Source of the DNA: Galbitalea sp036271875
Lineage (GTDB): Bacteria > Actinomycetota > Actinomycetes > Actinomycetales > Microbacteriaceae
Length of the DNA stretch: 64,000 nucleotides
Direction of reading: 5' to 3'
Assembly: GCA_036271875.1 (NCBI GenBank)
Contig: DATAZU010000029.1
Location: 1-64,000 of the forward strand
A program made the position numbers and the translations under genes. Below, in pieces: positions 10,211-18,178 of this stretch (positions are counted from its first letter, which is position 1; the number at the start of each line of letters is the position of its first letter). Below the pieces are notes generated by a model. The model had not been told where the DNA came from. It saw nothing but the letters and a program-made list of their open reading frames with translations, and ran no database searches.

Positions 10211-10597
10211 GATGCTCCCTCAAACTCACGGCGCTGCCGAGAATCAGGGGTACAGCATGAAAAAGCGGTGTGCCTCGGGCTGGCGCAATTCCGAGGGTAT
10301 GTGTCGGCTAAAAGGGGGACTAAGTCCCAATGCGGGGAGCACCAGAACGGGGGGTCTGTCCCCCGATTGTCCCCCACGAGCGGGCTTTCGAAAAGCGCCT
10401 CTGATAGGCTGTGCCTACTCGCGAATCCACCGTTGGATTCCTTGCGTCGTTGAACGCTCACTCTGTGCCGCTTCTTCTGAAGCTCTACATGACACTTTCT
10501 CCGGCGATCGATTGCGGCCATTGTCGCTCTCGCCATTGGTTCGCCGCCCTTCTGATTTCGTCTAAGGGCGGACGAACAGCTACAGAAATGAATTCCT
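10211..10597. other. Long divergent intergenic region with G-run repeats and leader hairpin
   Basis: This 387-base gap separates the giant surface protein gene (minus) from the DEAD-box helicase (plus). I see no gene in it. On the minus strand it carries GGGGGACA at 10357-10364 and again at 10368-10375, exactly 11 bases apart, plus GGGACT-A-AGTCCC at 10314-10326 and a CGGGGG/CCCCCG hairpin at 10348-10365. These resemble an operator cluster before the surface protein gene. A TAGGCT box at 10405-10410 could start a helicase transcript with a leader of roughly 180 bases. Confidence 0.4.
10539..10577 (+). promoter_or_regulatory. Stable stem-loop in the DEAD-box helicase leader
   Basis: GTTCGCCGCCCTT (10539-10551) pairs with AAGGGCGGACGAAC (10564-10577) over 13 base pairs with one bulged A, closing a 12-base loop. 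It ends 20 bases before the TTG start of the helicase and has no T-run, so it looks like a 5' leader structure that could modulate translation rather than a simple terminator. Confidence 0.4.
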
Positions 10598-12160
10598 TTG
10601 TCTGAAACATCTTTTGGCGCGCTTGGCGTGCCTACCCCTCTCGTGACCGCGCTTGCGGCGGCGGGAATCACTGAGCCGTTCCAGATTCAGGTCGACACGC
10701 TGCCAGACACGCTGTCCGGACGTGACGTGCTGGGTCGCGGCAAGACCGGCTCAGGCAAGACGCTTGCCTTCGGCATCCCGCTGGTTGCTCGTCTTGGCGG
10801 GCGACTGGCCGGCGGGGGTCGCCGTTCGGGTCGTCCGCTCGCGCTCATCTTGGCGCCGACACGAGAACTTGTCACGCAGATCACCGCAGCCATCCAGCCA
10901 CTCGCTGATGTATACGGGCTCAAGTCCACGACGATCTTCGGGGGCGTCTCGCAGCAGCGGCAGGTCGCCGCGCTCAAGGCCGGAGTCGATATCGTTGTGG
11001 CCTGCCCCGGTCGGCTCGAAGACCTCATGAAGCAGGGTTTCGTCACGCTCGACGCCGTCGAGATCTCGATTCTCGATGAGGCGGACCACATGGCTGACCT
11101 CGGGTTCCTGCCCGTCGTCACCCGCATCATGGACAAGACGCCACAGAGCGGACAGCGGATGCTGTTCAGCGCAACGCTGGATAACGGCGTCGACAAGCTC
11201 GTGCGCCGCTACCTGCACAACGAAGTTTTGCACTCGGTGGATGAGGCCAACTCGCCCGTCGCGGCGATGACCCATCACGTCTTCGAGGTCTCGGGTGTCG
11301 AGGCCAAGCGCGTGCTCGTCGAGCGCCTCGCATCCGGTTCCGGTCGGCGCATCCTGTTCATGCGCACCAAGCACCACGCCAAAAAGCTGGCCCGCCAGCT
11401 GACCGACTCGGGTATCCCCGCGGTCGATCTGCACGGCAACCTGTCCCAGGTTCAACGTGATCGCAACCTCGCCGCGTTCGCCGCGGGCGACGTGCGAGTT
11501 CTCGTCGCGACCGATGTCGCCGCTCGCGGTGTTCATGTCGATGACATCGAGCTCGTCATTCACGTCGATCCCCCGGCCGAGCACAAGGCGTACCTGCACC
11601 GCTCCGGTCGTACCGCTCGCGCGGGCGCCGAGGGGGACGTTGTTACTCTCGTTCTCCCTGAGCAGCGGAAGGACACCGCCGCGCTCCTGCGTAAGGCCGC
11701 CATCACCGTGGCCCCGCAACAGGTGGATGCCACGTCGGCCGCCGTTACCGCGCTCGTCGGCGATGTCGCCGCGTATGTCAAGCCAGTGCCGCGTGCTGCA
11801 GCACCGGCCCGAGGGCAGGGCCAGGGCGGACGCAGCCAGGGAGCGAACGCACAGCGTAAGCGTGCCAACCGCGACGGTCGCGGCCAGGGCGCACCTCGTG
11901 ATGGACAGCCGCGCGATGGACAGCCGCGCCAGCAGCGCAACGACCGCACGGCACGTCCGGCGCAGGCATCCGGTGGGCAGCGCACAACGCAGCCCGCGTC
12001 GGGCCAGCGCGCCGGGGGTAACGGGGCCCGCTCCGGCGGCGCATCCAACGGCACCCGCAACGGCGGTGCCGCATCCAACGGCACTCGCACCGGCGGCCTT
12101 CGCGTTGGCGGACTCGTCGGCATGAGCCAGTCGTCCAACGGACGTCGTCGCGGCCGCTAG
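10598..12160 (+). CDS. DEAD-box RNA helicase
   Basis: The 520-residue protein has the full DEAD-box order: Q motif region around residue 27, motif I GKTGSGKT (about 48-55), a PTRELV motif Ia, DEAD (about 162), SAT (about 196) and the motif VI stretch HRSGRTARAG (about 330). The last 120 residues are low-complexity Arg/Gly/Gln-rich, as in RNA-binding tails of cold-shock and ribosome-assembly helicases. The likely role is ATP-dependent RNA unwinding in the cytoplasm. The start is TTG at 10598 with no evident ribosome binding site; a five-codon ATG frame (MNSFV, 10588-10605) overlaps it and may matter for initiation. Confidence 0.9.
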   Translation: MSETSFGALGVPTPLVTALAAAGITEPFQIQVDTLPDTLSGRDVLGRGKTGSGKTLAFGIPLVARLGGRLAGGGRRSGRPLALILAPTRELVTQITAAIQPLADVYGLKSTTIFGGVSQQRQVAALKAGVDIVVACPGRLEDLMKQGFVTLDAVEISILDEADHMADLGFLPVVTRIMDKTPQSGQRMLFSATLDNGVDKLVRRYLHNEVLHSVDEANSPVAAMTHHVFEVSGVEAKRVLVERLASGSGRRILFMRTKHHAKKLARQLTDSGIPAVDLHGNLSQVQRDRNLAAFAAGDVRVLVATDVAARGVHVDDIELVIHVDPPAEHKAYLHRSGRTARAGAEGDVVTLVLPEQRKDTAALLRKAAITVAPQQVDATSAAVTALVGDVAAYVKPVPRAAAPARGQGQGGRSQGANAQRKRANRDGRGQGAPRDGQPRDGQPRQQRNDRTARPAQASGGQRTTQPASGQRAGGNGARSGGASNGTRNGGAASNGTRTGGLRVGGLVGMSQSSNGRRRGR

Positions 12161-12168
12161 CCAAGAGC

Positions 12169-12232
12169 CCGTGAGAGGTCCCAATCGACCCTTTCCGGAG
12201 TGGATTTATGGGTCGAATGGGACCTCTCACGG
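12169..12232. terminator. Bidirectional terminator, 23-bp stem
   Basis: The arm 12169-12191 pairs with 12210-12232 over 23 positions with one mismatch, around an 18-base loop. AGTTTTAG follows on the plus strand and a short AAAA stretch faces the other side. It sits between the converging helicase and NUDIX-like genes and should stop transcription from both. Confidence 0.75.
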
Positions 12233-12236
12233 AGTT

Positions 12237-12776
12237 TTAGAAGAGCCTGCCTACCGAGGCCATCGCTGCCTTGAGCAGCGAACCGCGTCCGCCTTCCATC
12301 TCGGATGCGACGACATCCGATGCCGCCTCGATGGGGCTCATCCAGGTGAGTTCGAGCGCATCCTGCCGCGGCTCACATGTACCGCTGACGGGCACCACGT
12401 ATGCAAGTGAGACAGCGTGCTGACGATCATCTGTGAACTGCGCTCCGGGAAACGGAAAGTATTCGGCGACCGAGAACGGCACCGGGCTCGCCGGTAGCAG
12501 AGGGAACGCCATCGGTCCAAGATCCTTCTCGAGGTGACGAAACAGCGCCTCACGCAGGCTCTCGCCGAACAGCACGCGACCGGAGACAAGCGTCCGTGTG
12601 ATGTCGCCATCGGCGTTGGCCCGCAGCAGGATTCCGACCTCGGTGACCTGGCCAACCCCGTCCACGCGCACGGGCACGGCCTCGACGTAGAGAAGAGGCA
12701 ACCGCCGTCTGGCGTTCGCCAGCTCGTCCTCGGAGAGCCAGCCGGGATTCGGGTCGGGGGTTCCTACTGAACTCAT
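12237..12776 (-). CDS. NUDIX-hydrolase-like DUF4916 family protein
   Basis: The 179-residue protein resembles the actinobacterial family annotated as NUDIX hydrolase family or DUF4916: an N-terminal PNPGWLSEDEL motif, the strand LLYVEAVPVRVD (residues about 28-39) and a central GRVLFGESLREALFRHLEKD helix where NUDIX enzymes carry GX5EX7REUXEE. Here the box is degenerate: the distal Glu pair of the REUXEE element is not conserved, so hydrolase activity is doubtful. The start ATG is at 12776. The stop lies just past the shared terminator hairpin. Confidence 0.7.
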   Translation of the reverse strand: MSSVGTPDPNPGWLSEDELANARRRLPLLYVEAVPVRVDGVGQVTEVGILLRANADGDITRTLVSGRVLFGESLREALFRHLEKDLGPMAFPLLPASPVPFSVAEYFPFPGAQFTDDRQHAVSLAYVVPVSGTCEPRQDALELTWMSPIEAASDVVASEMEGGRGSLLKAAMASVGRLF

Positions 12777-12833
12777 GGTCCATTCTTACCCAAAGTCGTG
12801 CCCGGCGACGGCGGTACGGCTAGCGTGGAATGG

Positions 12834-13460
12834 ATGAAGATCGATCCGACAGCCGTTCTCTGGTCGTCTCCGGAGCGCGAGCGCGGCGATCGCCCCCTGC
12901 TCGTGCTGCTCCACGGATACGGGTCGCACGAGGGCGACCTCTTCCAACTCTCGCCGCGCCTGCCGCTCGCACCCGTCATAGCGTCGGTGCGGGCGCCAAT
13001 CTCTGAGAGCGGCGGATGGGCCTGGTTCTCTCTCGCGGCGCACGGGGTTGGCGAGCCAACCGCGGAGGACGCGGATGCCGCTGCCGGCGCTCTTCTCGAA
13101 TGGCTCGACACCCTCGAATACTCGAGTGTCAGCATGCTCGGGTTTTCGCAGGGTGCCGTCACTGCGCTCCAGGCGATGCGCCTCGATCCGGAGCGTTTCG
13201 CATCCGTCGTCGCCCTGTCCGGCTTCGTCGCATCCGGCGATGTCGCGGGCGACGCCCGGCTCGCCGAGGTGCGCCCTCCGGTGTTTTGGGGTCGCGGCAC
13301 CGAGGACCCGATCATCCCGGATGCGGCCATCGAGCGAACCGCCGACTGGCTACCCGCTCATTCGACCGCGACGATTCGCATCTACGAAAGACTCGCGCAC
13401 GCCGTCTCGTCTGATGAACTGACTGACATCACGACGTTCCTTCGTGCGCACGAGGCCTGA
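12834..13460 (+). CDS. Phospholipase/carboxylesterase family alpha/beta hydrolase
   Basis: The 208-residue protein is an alpha/beta hydrolase of the phospholipase/carboxylesterase type. It has an oxyanion LLHGYGSHEGD motif near residue 25, the nucleophile elbow GFSQGA (Ser near 104), an acid residue in GRGTEDPIIP and a catalytic His in LAHAVSS near the C-terminus. Substrate is unknown; relatives cleave short-chain or lipid esters in the cytoplasm. I chose the ATG at 12834 because TAGCGT (12821-12826) lies seven bases upstream, which indicates a leaderless transcript; an in-frame start 36 bases earlier would include that box. Confidence 0.8.
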   Translation: MKIDPTAVLWSSPERERGDRPLLVLLHGYGSHEGDLFQLSPRLPLAPVIASVRAPISESGGWAWFSLAAHGVGEPTAEDADAAAGALLEWLDTLEYSSVSMLGFSQGAVTALQAMRLDPERFASVVALSGFVASGDVAGDARLAEVRPPVFWGRGTEDPIIPDAAIERTADWLPAHSTATIRIYERLAHAVSSDELTDITTFLRAHEA

Positions 13461-13506
13461 TCGCCAGCCGTGGTGGGCTGACAGCGGTTAGGGGCAGGAT
13501 GAACTG

Positions 13507-16500
13507 GTGAGTGCCCTCGACCGATTCTCTCCCGCAACCCGGGAGTGGTTCACCGGCGCGTTCGCCGAACCGACGACAGCTCAAAGCGGAGCATGGGATG
13601 CGATCAGTTCGGGTTCCCACGCACTCGTCGTTGCCCCAACTGGGTCGGGCAAGACACTCGCAGCATTTCTTTGGTCGATCGACCGCCTGCTGACCGCGGA
13701 GACGATCGAACCACGGCGGCGAACCAGGGTCCTCTATATCTCTCCCCTTAAGGCACTCGGCGTGGATGTCGAGCGAAACCTCCGCTCGCCGCTGGTCGGG
13801 GTGATGCAGACGGCAAAACGACTTGGCCTGCCGGCACCGAACATCACCGTGGGCGTGCGCTCGGGCGACACGACGACCCAGGATCGACGCCTCCTCGCGC
13901 GAACGCCGCCGGACATCCTTATTACGACCCCAGAGTCGCTCTACCTGATGCTGACCTCGGCCGCTCGCGAAACCCTTCTCGGTGTCGACACGGTCATCGT
14001 AGACGAGGTGCACGCCGTCGCAGCTACGAAACGGGGTGCGCACCTGGCCGTTTCGCTCGAGAGGCTGGATGACCTGCTTGAGAAGCCGGCCCAACGGGTT
14101 GGGCTTTCGGCAACCGTTCGGCCGCGCGAAGAGGTTGCCCGCTTTCTCGGCGGCCGCGCGCCCGTCACGATCGTGGCGCCGCCGTCCGCGAAGAAGTTCG
14201 AACTGCGGGTCGTTGTCCCCGTCGACGATATGAGCGAACTCGGCACCTCGGCGCAGCTCGATGGTCCCGCGGCGGGCACGGGGGCTCAGGGTTCGATCTG
14301 GCCGCACGTCGAGGAGCGAATCGTCGACCTCATCCTCGAACACCGGTCGACCATCGTGTTCGTGAACTCGCGCGGGCTCGCGGAACGGCTGACCGGCCGG
14401 CTGAACGAGTTGTATGCGGATCGGATGTATCCCGCCCCGATTGTAGAGCTGGCGGGGGGCCCTTCGACAGGCTCGGGGACCGGTGCCGGCTCGGGGACCG
14501 TTGCAGGATCGGGGACCGTTGGGCGGAACGCCCAACCGGCGGTCATGCCGGGACAGTCGGGCACGACCACGGGGGTGCCGGCACTTCTCGCCCGAGCCCA
14601 CCACGGCTCGGTCAGCAAAGACCAGCGGGCAATCATCGAAGACGACCTCAAGTCCGGTCGTCTGCGCTGCGTGGTCGCCACCTCCACTCTCGAGCTCGGC
14701 ATCGACATGGGCGAGGTCGACCTCGTTGTCCAGGTGGAGTCACCGCCATCGGTCGCGAGCGGGCTCCAGCGCATCGGGCGCGCCGGTCACCAGGTCGGCG
14801 AGGTGTCTCGCGGCGTGCTGTTCCCCAAGCACCGCGCCGATCTCATCCACGTAGCCGTCGTTAGCGAGCGGATGGTCGCGGGGAAGATCGAGGCGATCGC
14901 GATTCCACAGAACCCGCTCGACATCCTTGCCCAGCAGACGGTTGCCGTCGTCGCGCTCGAGCCCATCGAGATCGAGGACTGGTGGGAGACGGTTCGCAGG
15001 AGCGCACCGTTTGCGACGCTGCCCCGAAGCGCGTTTGAGGCGACGCTCGACCTCCTGAGTGGCCTGTACCCGAGCGACGAATTCGCGGAGCTGCGCCCCC
15101 GCATCGTCTGGGATCGTGTCAGTGGAACGATCACGGGTCGCCCCGGTGCCCAGCGCTTAGCCGTGACGAGCGGCGGGACGATCCCCGATCGCGGGTTGTT
15201 TGGAGTCTTCATGATCGGCTCCTCCGATGGAGGACGCATGGTCGGCGCGGCGGGAGGCGCAAGTCGCGTCGGCGAGCTCGACGAAGAGATGGTCTACGAG
15301 TCGCGCGTCGGCGACGTTATCGCACTCGGCACGACCAGCTGGCGAATCGAAGACATCACGCACGACCGAGTCATGGTCGCACCGGCGTTCGGTCAGCCGG
15401 GACGCATCCCGTTCTGGAAAGGCGATGGCCTCGGCCGACCGGCCGAGTTGGGACGGGCGGTCGGCGCATTCATCCGTGAGGTCTCGACGAGCGCGTCGGA
15501 TGTCGTCCTCGAGCGCGTTCGCGCCGGCGGTCTGGACGAACGGGCGGTCAACAATCTGGTCTCATTCATCGCCGACCAGAAGGCGGCGACCGGTCACGTG
15601 CCTACCGACAAAACACTCGTGGTTGAGCGCTTCCGCGACGAGCTCGGTGACTGGCGGGTGATCCTGCATTCGCCGTACGGGATGCCGGTGCACGCGCCGT
15701 GGGCGCTCGCCGTGACGGCGCGGGTACGTGAGAGATTCGGATACGACGGGGCGGCCGTTGCCGCCGATGACGGCATCATCGTGCGGCTACCCGACACCGA
15801 CTCGGCCCCTCCCGGGGCAGACCTGTTCCTGTTCGAGGCGACCGACCTCGAACAGCTCGTCACGGATGAGGTCGGCGGGTCAGCGCTGTTCGCGTCGCGA
15901 TTCCGCGAGAGCGCGGCGCGCGCACTTCTCCTGCCGCGTTACAACCCGGGAAAGCGTTCCCCGCTGTGGCAGCAGCGACAACGCGCGTCGCAGCTGCTCG
16001 AAGTTGCCCGCAAGTACCCCAGCTTCCCGATTGTGCTCGAGACCGTTCGCGAAGTTCTGCAGGATGTTTACGACCTGCCGTCGCTGATGTCTCTGACCGC
16101 CGAACTCGCCGTCAGAAGCATCCGCGTTGTTGAGGCGGAAACTGATTCGGCCTCGCCGTTCGCGCGATCGTTGCTGTTCGGATACGTCGCCGCCTTCATG
16201 TACGAGGGTGACTCGCCGCTCGCCGAACGACGAGCCGCAGCACTCAGCCTCGATCCGACCCTGCTCGCTGAGCTGCTGGGCCGAGCGGAATTGCGCGAAC
16301 TGCTTGATCCGAAGGTGCTCGAGCAGACGGAACTGGAGTTGCAGCGGCTCGCTCCTGACCGCAAGGCGAGAGATCTCGAGGGCGTCGTGGATCTCCTCCG
16401 CGTACTCGGGCCGCTGTCGCTCGAGGAGATTGTCGCTCGAAGCGCCCTTCGACAGGCTCAGGAACCGGGGCCGGCTCAGGAACCGGGAGTCGATGTCGCG

Positions 16501-18153
16501 GGATGGCTCGACGAGCTGGTGCGAGCGCGCCGAGTGCTTCCGACGCGCATCGCCGGCGATGATCGGTTCGCGATTATCGAGGACGCCAGTCGACTTCGGG
16601 ACGCGCTCGGGGTCGCTCTGCCGATTGGGGTACCCACGGCCTTCGTCGAGCCCGTCGCCGATCCGGTCGGTGACCTCGTGAGTCGTTACGCCCGCACCCA
16701 CGGCCCGTTCTCCGTTGCAACGCTGGCGGATCGATTTGGTCTCGGAGTGGCCGTCGCGCTCGACTCGCTTCGGCGACTCGCGAGCGATCGACGAGTCGCC
16801 GAGGGCGAGTTCCGTCCCGGCGCTTCCGGCAGTGAGTGGGTGGATGCGGAAATCCTTCGTCGGTTGCGCAGCCGTTCGCTCGCGGCGCTCCGTCAGGAGG
16901 TCGAGCCCGTCTCGCAGCACACGCTCGGTCGGTTCCTTCCGGCGTGGCAGCACGTGCAACCCGAACCGAGCCGAAAGCTGAGCGGCGCTGACGGTGTGCT
17001 CCAGGTCATTGAGCAGCTGGGTGGCGTTGCCCTTCCCGCATCGGCGTGGGAAACCCTCATCCTTCCCGCCCGCGTTCGCGACTACTCACAGGCCTGGCTC
17101 GACGAGCTCACGGTCTCGGGCGAGGTCCTGTGGTCGGGGGCTGGAGCACTCCCCGGCAGTGATGGCTGGGTCAGCCTGCACGTCGCCGAGTCGGCCGGCA
17201 TCACACTCCCCCTGCCCGTTGATGCCGAGACCACCGAGTTGCAACGCGACATCCTCGTCGCCCTCGCCGGCGGCGGGGCGTACTTCTTCCGACAACTAGG
17301 CGCCGCGGTCGGAGCGACGGATGACGGCGAACTCGCAACCGCGCTGTGGGATCTGGTCTGGGCCGGACTCGTCACGAACGACACTCTCGCTCCACTTCGA
17401 TCGTTTCTGGGCGGAAAAGCTGCCCCGCGTCGGGCGCCAAGGGCACGGTCATATCGAGGTCGGACAGGATCACTCCTGACGGCGCAATCCGGCCCACCGA
17501 CGGTCGCCGGACGATGGTCCCTGCTTCCTCTTGCCGAGGGCGACACGACCGTGCGGGCCAAAGCGACAGCAGAAGCGCTGCTCGACCGACACGGTGTTGT
17601 GACCCGCGGTGCAGTGATGAACGAAGGGATTCCGGGCGGCTTCGCCCTTGTCTACAAGGTGCTCAGCACCTTCGAGGAGACCGGGCGAGCTCGACGCGGC
17701 TACTTCGTCAGCGGCCTGGGAGGCGCGCAATTCGGCACTGGCGCAACGATCGACCGGCTTCGCCAGTTCACGCGCGACGACGATGCGATTCCCGAGCTCA
17801 TCGCGATCACCCTCGCCGCGACCGATCCGGCAAATCCTTACGGCGCGGCCCTCGGCTGGCCGCCGGTCGACGGCCATCGCCCGGGACGGAAAGCCGGTGC
17901 ACTGGTCATCCTGGTGGATGGCCGACTGACCGTGTACGTCGAGCGCGGCGGCAAGTCGGTGCTCACATTCAGCGAGGACGAAAAGACACTCGGCGCAGCG
18001 GCAACATCCCTCGCCCAGACCGTACGCACCGGACTCGGGCGCCTGAGAGTCGAACGCATCAACGGGGAATTCGGCGTCGGTACCGTATTTGGGCATGCGC
18101 TTGCGGATGCCGGATTTGCACCGACTCCACAGGGGCTTCGCCTGCGCGCATAG
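13507..18153 (+). CDS. lhr: Lhr-type ATP-dependent helicase with two in-frame repeat insertions
   Basis: The 1548-residue protein is a large helicase-related (Lhr) superfamily 2 enzyme, a 3'-5' translocase linked to DNA repair. Walker A APTGSGKT lies at about residues 42-49, the DEVH box near 165, SAT near 200, and the RIGRAGHQVG motif VI near 422, followed by the long Lhr-specific winged-helix and C-terminal domains. Two stretches do not belong to the family: residues about 318-340 (a GSGTGA-like hexapeptide three times) and about 980-995 (AQEPGP, AQEPGV). Both are encoded by copies of the dispersed 18-base repeat and keep the frame. The start is GTG at 13507. A Nei-type glycosylase, its usual neighbour, follows after one intervening gene. 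Confidence 0.92.
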   Translation: MSALDRFSPATREWFTGAFAEPTTAQSGAWDAISSGSHALVVAPTGSGKTLAAFLWSIDRLLTAETIEPRRRTRVLYISPLKALGVDVERNLRSPLVGVMQTAKRLGLPAPNITVGVRSGDTTTQDRRLLARTPPDILITTPESLYLMLTSAARETLLGVDTVIVDEVHAVAATKRGAHLAVSLERLDDLLEKPAQRVGLSATVRPREEVARFLGGRAPVTIVAPPSAKKFELRVVVPVDDMSELGTSAQLDGPAAGTGAQGSIWPHVEERIVDLILEHRSTIVFVNSRGLAERLTGRLNELYADRMYPAPIVELAGGPSTGSGTGAGSGTVAGSGTVGRNAQPAVMPGQSGTTTGVPALLARAHHGSVSKDQRAIIEDDLKSGRLRCVVATSTLELGIDMGEVDLVVQVESPPSVASGLQRIGRAGHQVGEVSRGVLFPKHRADLIHVAVVSERMVAGKIEAIAIPQNPLDILAQQTVAVVALEPIEIEDWWETVRRSAPFATLPRSAFEATLDLLSGLYPSDEFAELRPRIVWDRVSGTITGRPGAQRLAVTSGGTIPDRGLFGVFMIGSSDGGRMVGAAGGASRVGELDEEMVYESRVGDVIALGTTSWRIEDITHDRVMVAPAFGQPGRIPFWKGDGLGRPAELGRAVGAFIREVSTSASDVVLERVRAGGLDERAVNNLVSFIADQKAATGHVPTDKTLVVERFRDELGDWRVILHSPYGMPVHAPWALAVTARVRERFGYDGAAVAADDGIIVRLPDTDSAPPGADLFLFEATDLEQLVTDEVGGSALFASRFRESAARALLLPRYNPGKRSPLWQQRQRASQLLEVARKYPSFPIVLETVREVLQDVYDLPSLMSLTAELAVRSIRVVEAETDSASPFARSLLFGYVAAFMYEGDSPLAERRAAALSLDPTLLAELLGRAELRELLDPKVLEQTELELQRLAPDRKARDLEGVVDLLRVLGPLSLEEIVARSALRQAQEPGPAQEPGVDVAGWLDELVRARRVLPTRIAGDDRFAIIEDASRLRDALGVALPIGVPTAFVEPVADPVGDLVSRYARTHGPFSVATLADRFGLGVAVALDSLRRLASDRRVAEGEFRPGASGSEWVDAEILRRLRSRSLAALRQEVEPVSQHTLGRFLPAWQHVQPEPSRKLSGADGVLQVIEQLGGVALPASAWETLILPARVRDYSQAWLDELTVSGEVLWSGAGALPGSDGWVSLHVAESAGITLPLPVDAETTELQRDILVALAGGGAYFFRQLGAAVGATDDGELATALWDLVWAGLVTNDTLAPLRSFLGGKAAPRRAPRARSYRGRTGSLLTAQSGPPTVAGRWSLLPLAEGDTTVRAKATAEALLDRHGVVTRGAVMNEGIPGGFALVYKVLSTFEETGRARRGYFVSGLGGAQFGTGATIDRLRQFTRDDDAIPELIAITLAATDPANPYGAALGWPPVDGHRPGRKAGALVILVDGRLTVYVERGGKSVLTFSEDEKTLGAAATSLAQTVRTGLGRLRVERINGEFGVGTVFGHALADAGFAPTPQGLRLRA
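14460..14524 (+). repeat. Dispersed repeat copy 2: CCCTTCGAC core plus three 18-base units (in lhr)
   Basis: The core CCCTTCGACAGG (14460-14471) is followed by three 18-base units at 14471-14488, 14489-14506 and 14507-14524 that share the CGGGGACCG centre. Because 18 is a multiple of three, each unit adds one hexapeptide (GSGTGA, GSGTVA, GSGTVG). It lies between the two RecA-like domains of Lhr. Confidence 0.8.
16445..16490 (+). repeat. Dispersed repeat copy 3: core plus two 18-base units (in lhr)
   Basis: CCCTTCGACAGG (16445-16456) continues into two 18-base units at 16455-16472 and 16473-16490 with the common centre CTCAGGAACCGGG. They are translated in frame as AQEPGP and AQEPGV, a different reading frame of the same repeat from the one used in copy 2. 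Confidence 0.8.
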
Positions 18154-18178
18154 CGTCTGCGGCTGCGAAGCTAGAGGC

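Noticed and set aside
13429..14604. Long open frame on the minus strand inside lhr
   Set aside because: It is antisense to motif-rich helicase sequence; its codon pattern mirrors lhr and no domain is seen.
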